This document shows positions 21,101-32,636 of a DNA stretch of 64,000 nucleotides, one piece after another. The notes below the pieces were generated by a model. It had not been told where the DNA came from. It searched no databases and saw nothing but the letters and a program-made list of their open reading frames with translations. This stretch comes from Lepraria neglecta (taxonomy: Eukaryota > Ascomycota > Lecanoromycetes > Lecanorales > Stereocaulaceae): positions 4,657,501 to 4,721,500 of the forward strand of contig CM065646.1 of assembly GCA_033220425.1 (NCBI GenBank), in the 5' to 3' direction. Position 1 is the stretch's first letter, and each line of letters begins with the position of its first letter. A program made the translations under genes and the position numbers.

Positions 21101-22527
21101 ACCTTAAGATTGTCTCCGCATTCGTCGATATAGACCTGGTACAACGCAGACTGCTTAAGAGCAAGCTCGTTCTCGTCTCTGATATACGTCAAAGCCTTGT
21201 TCTTCTTGTCTTCGAGGCTGTTCTTCTCCTTCTCAACGTGCTGAACCCTAGCATTCTTCTCTGTGCAGACTTCGTTCAACCTCTCTACCTCAGTCGCGGA
21301 CTCTTCAATGGGTGTCTTATATTTTGAAGTTCCAACGATGTCTTCGAGATATTCAAGTAAGCCATCGTCGTGTTCGTTGGCAGCTTTGGGCTTCATTTGG
21401 GCAATCGATTCGACTTCGCCCTGCAAGATCAAGAATCGCTTGTGGTCTAGATCTACACCGCGGTCCTTGAGAAGAGTCGTCACTGTCGTAAAGTTGGACT
21501 CTTTTCCATTAATGTAGTATTTGCTGGTGTTGTTCTTGAATGCTCTCCGTGAGATGATCAAAGTCGAATCGGGCACGACCTCCTGCTTTCCACCTGGCTG
21601 CTAAAAGTCAGCAACGATATGCAATCATTCATATAAAACTTACAAGATCCATGACCTCCTCAAAATGCACCTCGACCTCGCAATGGTCTAGGATGGGAAA
21701 CGCCGCCGAATTATGAATCAAAGCAGAAATCTTGCCCTGCCTCATCTTACTTGCTCGAAAACCGAAGACAAATAGTAAGGAGTCAATAACGTTCGATTTT
21801 CCTGACCCATTAGGCCCTACTACCGACGAGAAAGACGCATGGAACGGCCCGACCTCCTGTCTCCCGGCATAGCTCTTGAAGTTGGTAAGCACCAAGTACT
21901 TTATGACCGTTCGTGCTTTCGGTCCAGTATTTTCTGGTATCTGGGGCACAGCCAAAACTCTCGATCTCATGACTATATCCATTGGCTTCTCCAATACCGT
22001 ATCCATGGGCTCGACAGCCACAAAATCTTTCTGGCTATTCGCCGCTGGTGCTTGCTCATTGATTGCGGCATTTGTTATGTCGGCCAATGGTGTGCCGTGC
22101 AATTGGGAGGGCTCGGGCGACGTTGAAGGCTTTGGCGTCGGCATCTGGGGGGAGGTTCCACAGACACAGATGCGCGCACTTTTTTGGCTGGCGCTGCGCT
22201 CTTTCGCTTCCTGGGAGATGGGTTCTTAGTGGGCGATACAGGTTCTGGAGGTATTGATTCCTCTGGGTCGAATATCTGTGAAGGCTCCACACTGTCGCCA
22301 GTTCGCACTCTCCGCGCGCGAGCTGCGGTCCGCGGAGTAGGAGGCACATCTGTGGTCTTTCGTCGGGTCTGGCGTCTAGGACTGCGTTGAGGCGCTGGTG
22401 TGAAATTGTCCCCTTCATCCTCTCCTCCCTGGGGCTCCTGTACGTTCTCTTCATCCGATTCATCCACAATTACTTTCCTCCGAGTCGCTGCCCGTCGCGA
22501 GGGTCTTGTTGGTGATGCAGTAGACAT
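18144..22527 (-). CDS. SMC4: Condensin ATPase subunit SMC4
   Basis: From 22144 onward the gene is intact: 22144-21644, 21597-18421, 18370-18245 and 18194-18144, with matching phases, 1284 aa. The head has LTNFKSYAGRQEVGPFH, Walker A GPNGSGKSNVIDSL, and the SMC4-specific KPKAANEHDDGLLEYLEDI. Two long coiled coils flank a hinge (about FHGRLGNLGTIDQKYD to DVSGTMSGGGTR). The C-terminal head has the signature LSGGEKTLSSLAL and Walker B YVMDEIDAALD, and ends TKSVTVENRDYITGRA. SMC4 pairs with SMC2 in condensin for mitotic chromosome compaction. A further 383 nt upstream (from ATG 22527) encode a basic, disordered N-terminal tail typical of SMC4, but it joins the head in a different frame at a C6 run near 22146-22151. 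Either one base is missing there or translation starts at 22144. Confidence 0.93.
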
Positions 22528-23260
22528 CGTTGCCGCTTAGTCGTAGTATGTGCTGGATTGCTGAAGATCGCGGCGCTGTTTGTTTACTTTTCAGCGGCGG
22601 CAGCGGAGCTTTCCGCAATTTTGCCGGTGTTTTCCCGCGAGAGATCGAACCCATGCTTTTTCATCCCACTCCTCTTCCGCTGACGGAATAAAAGGACAAA
22701 TTGTATTCTTGGTATCCAAAGCCTCTTCTCAAACCCAACATTCGGGGAGATTCTGTGTCAAAAGTACCACTACCAGATCTTACAGTGAGGTATGCCACGT
22801 CGAGCAATCCCTTAGACTCGGAGCCGCAATAAGCAGCTTGCAACATGGACCCTACTCTCATAGCCCTCCAATCGCGTCGTCGGAAGCACAATTGGTGATT
22901 TACACCTTCCACTTCTGTCTCACGCTTAGCACCAAACTAGTTGCCTATGTTGGTCTTACATCTTCCAATTGCTTCTAAGACGCACTTCGTATCCGTTTTT
23001 TGAATGTCCAATTGATTTCCCTACATTCCTGTATCCTGCAACGATTGAAACTTCTTCAATTCAACCTAACATCTCAAGACCCATTATCTTCAAGCTCCTA
23101 GTTTTCAGGTGCCACCAATTCGACCCGGTCATCTGTACGGGCGTGTTGTGCATCTCCGACCTCAAACACAACCCACAGAGCCATCTATCCAAGCCTCAGA
23201 GAGCAAAGCTTTCCCAGTTCTACGTCGCTACTTCCTAGAGCCCGTCCCACTATGCAGGCG
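22528..23260. other. Intergenic (divergent promoter)
   Basis: Lies between SMC4 and the methyltransferase remnant. Short frames here are unsupported. Confidence 0.5.
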
Positions 23261-23954
23261 ATGGACACCAAATCCACAGGCCGGGATGAGCCCTTCGTCG
23301 TCACGGCCGATTTCTAGATTCCTTGGGCGCCGACTACGAAAAGGCCTTCGGCCATGACACCGGCTTGCACAACTTCATTGAAAACGCGCTCACGTTCTTC
23401 CAGCCCTCCTCCAAAGTCTTAGATGTCAGATGCGGCACTGGTACACCCGTCTCTAGCACCGTAGTTGCCCATGAGCACAAAGTCACCGGTATCGATATCG
23501 CGCGATCGATGGTGGGATTGAGCCACAAGGTCGTACCCGGTGCGGAATTTGAGGTCGCCAACATATTAGAGTATGTATCCAAACAGAAGATGGATGTGGT
23601 GGTGAATATTCTATCCCTGTTCTTGCTGTCGAGGAAAGAGATGGAGGTCATGAGTAGGAAGTGGGCTGAGTGGCTGTTGCCAAACGGAATTTTGTGCGTT
23701 TTCATGGTAGCGGCTGAGGATTGTAAACTGACTCAGGAAATGTATGAAGACGGATTGTGTGCAAGCGGGATGCAGTTCATGTTCATGGGACGGAAAGTCT
23801 CGTTGAAATGTTGACTAGGGAAGGGTGGAAAAATATGCTGGAGGAAGCAGGATTCGAGATCGTTGATACAGAGTTTCGTGTTCTCGAACCTCCTGCTGAG
23901 GCAATGTCGGATCCCGAGCCGCATTATTTCATTATTGCCAGGAAGTTGAGATAA
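23261..23954 (+). pseudogene. SAM-dependent methyltransferase, frame-broken
   Basis: A class I methyltransferase of the UbiE/small-molecule type. It starts MDTKSTGRDEPF at 23261, continues GADYEKAFGHDTGLHNFIEN, then motif I VLDVRCGTGTPVS (usually DxGCGTG), GHKVTGID-like HKVTGIDIARSMVG, and MDVVVNILSLFLLS. It ends in another frame as TREGWKNMLEEAGFEIVDTE to HYFIIARKLR with a stop at 23952-23954. Two one-base losses are needed to explain the frames, near 23320 (a TAG in GATTTCTAGATT) and near 23787 (in a GGGA stretch). The glycine-to-arginine change in motif I also points to decay. The true substrate cannot be told. Confidence 0.7.
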
Positions 23955-26229
23955 ACTTCTTGTCAAGCAAAGGCAGGCAAATGAATATGGACGAGAGGTC
24001 ATACTGAGTAAGTGACGAATTATCAACACGTTGCCGTAAGTTACGAATGAAGTACTCTATTGAGAGAACACAATGCAAAACATGGCATATCTTACTAAAA
24101 CGTTGGAAGCAGGCGAAACATCTTATCCTTTTCAAAATCTACAACCATACCATTTCTCAGTTTAAAAAACAAAGCATTGCCTAATCCGTATCACTACCTC
24201 TCCAAATGCCGCTCCTGTTCTAGAGGGTGAGCAGCGCCGCTATATCACCCGCACCTGGTGAAGCAGGGGTGAGGCGAAGCTGAAGGGACCTGTTCGAGCT
24301 CCACAGCGTCCGGTTAGGTTTTTTCAGGCGTGGAGTCCGGTTTTGGCCCCTTACTCCAAGGTCAGCTTGTCAGGATCGACAATTGAGTATAAGCACGCCG
24401 ATCGGAGATTATTTTGCTCAAGCTAACGCGTCGATATTCGTTGTGACTTGTGACGATGCTTTACATCACTAGCATAGCAGTGACCACTACACCAATCGTA
24501 TACGGGAATTCATTGGTCTATCCTACCCGTTTCAGGCTAGTCCCCTAACTATATTATAACTAGTAAGGCCAGCAGTCTCTCCGTCTCCTCCTATACTCGG
24601 TTCTATTCTAAATATAAAGTCAGTTGTAACCGCTCAACTTTTTATACTGGAACCAATTCTATCCGGGATCTTAATCTACATAACGAAGTGCTAGATACGT
24701 GATAAGACATTAATACTCCTTGGATCATCGGCCCCTTGTACGCATCTGGCGGGGGGCTTTCTACCTGCGAGCTGAAATAAGTTGAGCCGAAAAGAGCCGA
24801 ACAGAGCCGGCACTTGGAGCTGGCACCAGAGAAAGCGCCAGAGAAGGCAGCAGAGGCAGCAGAGCAGAGCAGGCAGCAGGAGTCGGCAGCAAAACAGGGG
24901 CGTGGTAAGAGTCTAAGGGGCCAGTGGAAGACTGATCAGCATTGCCAGGGAGAGTATCAGTCTATCTGGGTCAGCTGCCGCACCACAGAGGATCCCAGGA
25001 CACAACAGTGAATCGATCTGCAGAACAAAGCATTGATCGCGGAAGGGTATACGCCGGTATCTACGACGGTAAGGCGCAAGGCATATCAGTAAGACTTACT
25101 AACAATCCACAAATTGCGTTACGCAACTCTCGACAGCGATCCTAAAAATAAAGGGGCAAATGTGGTATAGGGCGCAGTCATCGACCGGTAGCAGACAGCG
25201 TTCGAACGTGTGCAAGGAGCAGCCTTACGGATTTGATTCTATTATGGCGCGATGAGAATAGAAAAGATATACTCCAGAGCTGGGACATACCATAACCTTC
25301 ATCTGAACCAAGAAATATAACTAAAACACAGAGTGCTTATTTTTGAACCCGACTCTATACTTTCACGAGCCCCTCGCTCTGATCCGTTCAAGCAAGAGAG
25401 CTTGCCGCTGTTTGGGTCCGTTCTGGCTTCCAATTTTCAAACATGACTTGCACGTGACTAAGGGGAGGCTGCGAAAAGAAAAGTAAAGGCTACATAACAT
25501 CTAGCATGCGCAAATAGATGATGTTGGCCGTTTCTACACTTGGAGAAAGGGAAAACTCTGTTGTACGCACGTTTTGATAAGATCAAAGGAGATTCAGCCT
25601 AGAAGAATAAGATGCCAATGGATGATAACGATAAACCCAGATCTGTTATGACGAAGTGCTTGACAGCCTCACAGGTCTTAGGGCCTTCGGGTCAGGCCTC
25701 GCCACTAGTGAGGTTACTGTAAATTCCGACAACATGGATGATTTCCTGGGCGGATTCTCCTGAATAGAAGAAGATTATTGTAAGCGATGATGGCTATCAA
25801 AGCGGGGCCGAGCAGCTTAATGAAGGGAGGAAACGACTTACGTAATATGATGTGAAATCCCGGTACTGGGTGCTGCCGCTACCACACATTGTCATTGTCT
25901 AGCTATGCTGACGAAAAAGAGGTGTCGCAGTAGCAATCAATCCCTTCGCCTATCATGGCGTATCTGAGGGTCGATATAGATCGGGTGCCGAGTTGTGACA
26001 TTGTATCTATCAGCATAATACATAGTTCTTATCTTTGTATTCGCAATTATTTAGTCGCTTTGCGTGCTTGATTGCGTGCTCATAATCTTAAGCGATGTCG
26101 GCTGATGAGCCTACCGAGGATGAGGCCACCACACGCCTGAGGGAAGATTGGGAAGATTATTCGCAATGGCATGCCCTGATTTTGTTTCATCTGCAAAGAT
26201 TCTCTAGGAGCTCAAGGCTGTTAGCTGCA
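23955..26229. other. Gene-poor stretch
   Basis: About 2.3 kb without a recognisable gene. A GC-richer patch lies near 24200-24310. At 24785-25011 there is a low-complexity Glu/Ala/Gln-coding stretch (repeated GCAGCAGAG-like triplets) that may be a worn fragment of a mobile element, but I cannot name a family. The frame just upstream of the monooxygenase ATG (26095-26229) is open and in frame, so an N-terminal extension of that gene cannot be ruled out. Confidence 0.4.
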
Positions 26230-28061
26230 ATGAAAGTTGCAATAGTGGGCGCTGGTATCAGCGGCGTGGTTGCGGGAGCTCATCTCGGACGGGCAGGCTT
26301 AGACACCACAGTGTTCGAGAGAAACGATGCCGCAGGAGGTGTATGGTAAGTGTGACTCCTTAATCCTGGATTACGAGTTCTCATGCATCCAAGGCTCTAT
26401 GATGCGCGGCTCCCATTGGAGCCTTCTTATCCTGCGAACAGACCTTCCGAAGGAGATTCTGTCCCTAGGAGAAGAAACGTGCAAAGAAAGACTTCACAAA
26501 ATGGCCCACGTGAAGATAGACTTACTGAACATCTCCAACACGCTCCCCCCGGGTCAGAATCCCAAGTCCGTGCTCGGAAGTTAGCTCTCTCGCCTTACTG
26601 ATGGGCACGTAGTGCAGACCATGTTATGAGGGTCTATCGAATAATGTATCTACAAGGCTGCTAGAATTGAGACTCAATTCTTGGAAGGCAGGTACAGCAG
26701 ACTTTGTAAGCCATCGCACATTGAACGAATACATCCAAGAGACATCTCGCAAGACCAAAGTGCACGAGCGCACAATCTACAACACGCGAGTGGAGAACAT
26801 CTCGAAAAAGGAGTCATTTTGGCAAATTCAAACTTCAACCTTTTCAAAAGACGAACCTGTTAACCAGAGGATCGAAAGATCGTGGGTAAGATTCTTAATG
26901 CTGTAGTACGGTGTATGGCTGGCTCAGAACGTTTCAGGAATTTGACGCTGTTGTCATTGCTTCGGGTCATTACCATGCTTGTCGTATCCCGGAAATACCA
27001 GGCCTCGCAGAATGGAAAGTGCGTTGGCCGTAAGTTATGTTTTCTGACTTTTTATTACCCCTTCAAGTCGTCTCATGAGCCGGAAACTTTCTCCGGCTCA
27101 TGAGACATCTCTTTCGACTCAAAAACCACCTCAAAAGGGAAATGCTGACTTCGAAATCATTAAGACACAGGATACAACACTCCAAGAGCTATAGACATCC
27201 TAGGTCGTTCAGGGGCCAGGTAGGAACAACCGTATACCTGTCTAGTGGAGGAAGTGTCATTTGGCCAATGTCTACAACGCTGATAACCTTTGGTGTATGC
27301 AGAACGTCCTCCTAGTAGGTTCCGGAGTCTCCTCAATAGACATCGCTCGAGAGCTTGGCCCAGAGGCAGAGGAAATCTACCAAGTCTCTCGGGGTGGCGC
27401 ATTTGATCTTCCGGCAAGCCTCCTCCCTCCAAATGCGACTCGTATTGGTGAGATCGCCAGCTTCGAGAACCTCGCTGCGGAAGCAGATTCTCTAAAAGAC
27501 AACTCGAAATCTCTCCCATGGCGGATCTTCCTGAGAGACGGCCGGGAACTTGCTAAAATACACCGCATCATCCTTTGCACTGGATACCACATCTCCCTGC
27601 CTTTCCTGAAACAGTATCATAGCGATGACACTCCTGTCTACGAAGCAAACAACACGGTCCTCGTTACAGATGGCACACAGGTACACAATCTTCACAAAGA
27701 CATCTTTTATATCCCTGACCCGACCTTGATCTTCATTGGCATCCCGTACTATACCGCCACTTTCACGCTGTTCGAGTTTCAGGCCATGGCAGCGGCTGCT
27801 GTCCTGTCCAATCAGGCTTTTCTCCCTATTCGAGAGGGTATGAGGATAGAATACCAGGAGCGAGTGCGGAGAAAAGGAGTGGGCAAATCATTTCATTCGC
27901 TCAAGGATAAAGAGGTGGAATACGTGGATGAACTTGTGGGCTGGATCAATAGAGATCGCGCAACGGTTGGAGCTAAGCCTGTAGAGGGACATACGCAAGC
28001 TTGGCATATTGCAAATGCTGACCGGCTGCAGAAGCTGCGCCAGATGTTCGAAAAGACTTGA
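26230..28061 (+). CDS. Flavin-containing monooxygenase (FMO family)
   Basis: Six exons (26230-26345, 26394-26552, 26618-26885, 26938-27029, 27171-27219, 27303-28061) give 480 aa, with all phases consistent. Features: FAD-binding MKVAIVGAGISGVVAGAHL at the start, GGVWLYDARLPLEPSYPA, PCYEGLSNNVST joined across intron 2, then the FMO-like ASGHYHACRIPEIPGL, HSKSYRHPRSFRGQ, the NADPH-binding VLLVGSGVSSIDIARELG, and the late LCTGYHISLPF. FMOs oxygenate soft nucleophiles (N or S atoms) using NADPH and O2 in the cytosol. The gene is convergent with the MFS permease (about 280 bp apart) and near two Fe/2-oxoglutarate dioxygenases, suggesting a shared catabolic role. Intron 4 contains a perfect 15-bp inverted repeat. 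The start at 26230 places the Rossmann motif at the N-terminus as usual. Confidence 0.88.
27070..27106. repeat. Perfect 15-bp inverted repeat inside an intron
   Basis: Arms 27070-27084 and 27092-27106 are exact reverse complements (GTCTCATGAGCCGGA) with a 7-nt loop. The palindrome lies within intron 4 of the FMO gene, whose 141 nt make it longer than its neighbours. In RNA it would form a stable hairpin with 15 uninterrupted pairs. Confidence 0.9.
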
Positions 28062-28340
28062 GTTTCTGGATATAGAGTTTTCTAATCAGGAAATAGTTTA
28101 GACGCTTGCATCCATCCTCAGGCAGTAGCAAGGTCCTGGAGATGAGCCACATGCTCCTTGATCATCGGTTCCCTTACTCGAAGCCATCACATACTGCTGT
28201 GGATTCGAATGTGCTCGGCGATTTCATCATCAGGGGCTAATTCTTCAGCCCCTTGAGCTTGTGGAACTTTCGAATGCGGCTGCTCGTGCTGTCTAACCGA
28301 GTGAACCTGATTTCGAATGCAAAAAGTGAAGAAGACGGAC

Positions 28341-30298
28341 TCACTGGCGAATTTGGCGCTGATGAAGCGCCTTGGTAGTGTAGCCCGTAATGATCAACAA
28401 GGAGGAAAGGACGGTCACTGTCACAAAACCCTTGTGATACTGTGGCGCGTCGATTTGCTGCCACACAATGAGTGGGAGCCAGGCCTGCACAACGTAGGCC
28501 ATCTCGTTCATGGAGGCCACGACAATGGCTCGTTCCTCGTTGTCGTCAGCACAGACTTCGTGCGCCCAGCTACATGAAGGGAATTAGTGATCAACGTCAG
28601 AGAAGGTACTGCGATGGTTACTGACGCCATGCAGAGGCCCGATAAGCCATAGCCACCTCCTGCTAGAATGTAACACGTCCACCGCCAACCTTCCGGTATA
28701 TTCCAAACGGCCAATGAAGTATAGCAGACAATATTGAGTACCTAGGAGTTGGCTTAGAATAGGAATAATAAAGTAATGTCGACGAGATGCTCACCCCTCC
28801 GAAGACGATTGGTGGAAGTCGATTACCGTCGAGGATCGAGTCTGATACCCACGCGTACGCTAGCGTGGTAATGATTTGAACAGCATATGTAGCCGTGGGA
28901 TATTCGTTGATTTCCGCTATGGTGTATTTTGGATTTTTCGAGTTCTTTAGGAACTGTGCAAACACTGGGACTGCGCCTGCGGCGCCGTTGTTGAAAAATC
29001 TAGAAAAGCGTCAACCATGGCTCCGATGATCCTAGTCCGATAGGGACGGAGGAGACGTGCATACACATAGAGCGCACTCAGAACGTATATATGCCAAGAT
29101 GTCAAGATCTTCAAGATTTTTGCCTTTGTGTATGGAGCTCTTGGCTTCCGACCTTCCAGTGCCATTCTCTTCTGGGCAAATGCCTTGTCCTGTTTAAAAG
29201 ATGTCAGTTAGGTGTACTTGACTGGCCTTTACGACAGATTCGAATTACCTCTGCATTTAAATATATCGCGCGGGAGGTACCAGGCAGATCTGGGATGAAG
29301 ATGTAGCCGGCCAAGGCAATGGGAAGAGAGATGACTCCATCGACGATGAACAACCTTCATACTGCTGTCAGTGAACGGATGTGCAGAATCCGCTGAAGGC
29401 ACGTACCACTGCCAGCCCGAGAAGCCAGCATTTCCGCCGAGATGATACACAGCAGCCATTAGGTAGCCTGAGACCATGGTTGCAATCGCGCTGCTTACGT
29501 GAAAAATGCAGGATCGTTTTGCTAACTCGTCCTTTCTGTACCATGAGCCGATCACATACTGCATCCCTGGATAGAAAGAACTTTCTGCAAGACCTGATAA
29601 AGCAACATCAGTTCTCGGAAGCGAAACATATATGGTCCCGAAGTTCCAAAAAAATATTGAAAAGCCTTACCAATGATGAACCGAAGAGCATAGATCTGTT
29701 TGGCGCTACTACATCTGCTGAGGCAAAATGTGAGTACGGTCCAAATGACCTGTAAAGTTTTGATAGAGTCAGTTTCCCAGTCTTTTTTTCGTCTGCGTTG
29801 ACAAAGGTGAGATTGACCTCCATGGAAGGAATCCAAATCGATGGCCGGATACGTGTCAAAATTAGATTGCTAGGGATCTGTCCAATAACATAGCCGACGG
29901 TCCAGCAAGTCTGCATGTAGTTCAATTCGTTGCCGTAGAGCCCGAGTTGCTCTTTCCTTCAGAGAATCAGCAAGCGTGTGGACGGACTTCTAGCATGATG
30001 GATTATACATTCCCGATACAAAGGCGTTATTGATATTTGCTTGGTCCAGATACTTGATGAAGTAGCCTACGATTTGTGAGCTTCCCCATCAATCTGAAAC
30101 TCGTAGCTCACTTCAAGTACCCAATGAAGCGAATGTCAACAGCGCAAAGTCGAGCTTGAACAAGAACTTGCGTTCCTCCGGAGATTTGTCCAATGTATCC
30201 CAGACGTAGCTCTGCCATTTTCTTTGGACATCCTCTTGCACCAGTTGATTTGCTTTATCTAGAACCCTTTTCGAATCTTGCTCTTCATCCACATGCAT
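28341..30298 (-). CDS. MFS transporter, allantoate/anion:cation symporter type
   Basis: Ten exons (30298-30121, 30066-30009, 29956-29818, 29749-29671, 29593-29407, 29354-29249, 29189-29065, 28999-28795, 28741-28626, 28569-28341) give about 473 aa with consistent phases. Family signs: FKLDFALLTFASLGYFIKYL, LDQANINNAFVSGMKEQLGL, GNELNYMQTCWTVGYVIGQIPSN, LTRIRPSIWIPSMEV, AESSFYPGMQYVIGSWY and about twelve hydrophobic helices. This is the Dal5/Tna1-like group that imports organic anions such as allantoate, nicotinate or pantothenate. The last exon can stop at TGA 28341-28343. A 38-nt GT-AG gap would instead extend it 22 codons to 28237, but that is short for an intron. Its 5' end faces the TauD-type gene across 754 bp, a shared promoter region. 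Confidence 0.87.
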
Positions 30299-31052
30299 CT
30301 TGAAGGAGAGGGCCTGACCAAGTCGTTGGATCTTAAAGAAAACAAGTCAGTAAAACGCGTTTCTGCTCCTCTGCTCCTCTAATTGCCGTGAGCCACAGAT
30401 CTACTTTGTTATTAAATCTAGAAAGGACATCCACCAATCTTCCTACGTCACAGGACTTCTCTTTATATGGCGTGCTAGATGCATTGAACCCAGAAATCCT
30501 ATCGGGTGGGGGCTCGTAGCCAATGGAAGCATAGCGGGTGATATTCCATGCTGTCAGAATTTGGTTTAGAGAAGATGCAAGCTCGCGTGCTATGCTCCTA
30601 CACATGTCGCTGCGAATTGCGTGTGTTTGATATCTTCCGATGCGTTGATTGCGAGCTTCGGCAAGCGTAGTGTCTGTGATCGACGACGCAGCACGTCCAT
30701 TGGGGTGGGATCCTAAACCCTACGATTGGCCCATTCTGATCGCTTATATCTGGTGGATGTCGAATGCTCGAAGTTGTAATGTAGCGCAATGCTATGCGAA
30801 TATTGTGTGGTCATATTTGTTTACACCAAATGGATGCGTTCGCGAGTGGATGATGGGGCTAGAATCAAAATCTAAGTCAGGTCGATAAAATTGCGTGATC
30901 AGCCCCGCACATGTTGATTGTTAATCAGTCTATTGAGAGCGACTTACCATGGCGACTACCGAATGCAAGACTTATATGATCGGCATGCTCGTTCGCTTTG
31001 TACGAATTCAGGGCTGAGAATTCGTTCTTCGTGAACGCTTGACTTCAGGACC
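30299..31052. promoter_or_regulatory. Divergent promoter of permease and TauD-type genes
   Basis: The 754-bp region lies between two divergent start codons. Open frames inside it (30333-30605 minus, 30649-30888 plus) show no family signature. I did not identify a specific factor site with confidence. Confidence 0.4.
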
Positions 31053-32300
31053 ATGGCTCCCACCGCAATCGATCCCACCATCGTCGATGTTGTTCAGCCG
31101 AAGAAGGACAATCTGAACTTACCTTCCGAATCTCGCAAACGTCTTGAAAAAGCTGATATCGACCTATCCGGTGGTTACCCATACCGGCCAGCGAAACCAT
31201 TATACCTACAGGATGTGCAAAAGATTCGTGAAACTTATCGAGAGCACAATGATCCTGGAGCCAGAGCGGATCCAGCGAAGTCTGCTCTCTTTGCAGCCGC
31301 AGAAAAAGTGGTTGATTTGACAACACACATTGGCACTGAGATTGTGGGACTGCAACTGAAAGATCTGACTGGCAGACAGAAGGACGAGTTGGGATTGTTG
31401 ATTGCGGAAAGAAGCGTTGTTTTTTTCCGGGACCAAGATATCTCGCCGCAGCAGCAGAAGTCTCTTGGGGAATGGTATGGAGAGATTGAAATACACGTAA
31501 GAATCTGGCACTTTGAAGAGTCAGCTTGAAGCTGATCAGAGCTGGTGGTAGCCCCAAGTCCCCCAGGTCCCGGGCGTCGACGGTGTGACAGTCATCTGGC
31601 CAGAACTTCAAGCAACGGAGTCCAAGGCCAGTTTTCGACGACCTGGCGGCGCATCCAGATGGCATACGGACCTGGTGCACGAGAAGCAACCGGCAGGTGT
31701 CACGCATTTGCACAACGATACTGTTCCTACCACTGGTGGCGACACTGTCTGGGCAAGTGGATACTCTGCTTACGAGAAGCTATCGCCAGACTTCCGCAAA
31801 ATCATTGACGGTAAAAAGGCCGTGTATCGATCAGCTCATCCATATCTTGATCGCGATGATCCAACCGCTGGTCCGAAATACGTTGAAAGGACTCATCCAC
31901 TCGTGAGAGTTCACCCGGCCACCGGCTGGAAAGCTCTTTGGGTGAATCGAGCCATGACCGAGAGGATTGTGGGTCTAGACAAGGCAGAGAGCGATCTCAT
32001 TCTCGGCTACTTGTTCGAAGTTTTCGAGAAGAATATTGACATTCAGGTCCGCTTCAAGTGGACGCCACGTACGAGCGCATTGTGGGACAACAGGTATACT
32101 ACGTTCAAGTCAAATGTCGAAAAATCATCTATAGCTAAAGCTGATGATATCCCAGGATAACGATCCATAACGCAAGCTGGGATTATGAAGGGACTCAACC
32201 ACGGCATGGCACAAGAGTCACAGCATTAGCTGAGGTGCCGTTCTTCAAGGACGACGCACCGACTCGACGGCAAGCCTTGGGCCTCGCCACGGAAGATTAG
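31053..32300 (+). CDS. TauD/TfdA-type Fe(II)/2-oxoglutarate dioxygenase
   Basis: Three exons (31053-31496, 31552-32093, 32156-32300) give 376 aa. Landmarks: ADIDLSGGYPYRPAKPLYLQ, GTEIVGLQLKDLT, AERSVVFFRDQDISP, GGASRWHTDLVHEKQPAG with the metal-binding HTD, TTGGDTVWASGYSAYEKLS, ERTHPLVRVHPATGWKALWVN, and the C-terminal ITIHNASWDYEGTQPRHGTRVT holding the distal His and the Arg that binds 2-oxoglutarate. The family (yeast Jlp1, bacterial TauD) releases sulfite from sulfonates such as taurine, though fungal members vary in substrate. The third exon is needed for the distal His. The divergent MFS permease probably brings in the substrate (inference). Confidence 0.9.
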
Positions 32301-32636
32301 TTCAAAGGTAGTCTCCTGATACTAGAATATCATGAATTTCATGAATTTCAAGAAGGGGCTTTTATTAATCTTGAATATGTATAAAGGCGTAGACCAATCG
32401 TATTGCAATTTCTAAATAGAGCTCGGCATTAATCGCCGGATTATGTTTCGAGCAGCATTTCTCCTTTTCCGAGTCTTCGAATGTAGCGGACCAGGTGAAA
32501 AGAAGGGTGAGTTGGAGAGGGTCCCGTTGTCTATGGGAATCGGGGTTGAGCTGTAAACGCGCTAGGAGATTAGCCAACACATATCTGAGCAATCAACCTT
32601 CAAGCTCTTCACTTCTCAAAGCACATCCTCATCACC
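32301..32636. other. Intergenic
   Basis: Short spacer between the two dioxygenase genes, AT-rich; it contains a duplicated TCATGAATT at 32331-32350. No gene. Confidence 0.5.

Noticed and set aside
18848-21327. Several long plus-strand frames, some hydrophobic, opposite SMC4
   Set aside because: Antisense of coiled-coil codons (Lys/Glu become Leu/Phe), a known source of false membrane-like frames.
23100-23357. Plus-strand frame overlapping the methyltransferase start
   Set aside because: Different frame from the recognisable methyltransferase, no family signature.
24430-24520. tRNA D-arm-like GGTGTAGTGG on the minus strand near 24500
   Set aside because: No T-arm consensus and no acceptor stem follow; the hairpin is too weak to call a tRNA.
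24785-25011. Glu/Ala/Gln-rich open frame that could be a mobile-element protein
   Set aside because: Low complexity only; no motif, no terminal repeats found nearby.
26095-26229. In-frame N-terminal extension of the FMO gene
   Set aside because: The FAD-binding motif normally starts at the N-terminus in this family, so the later ATG is preferred; not excluded.
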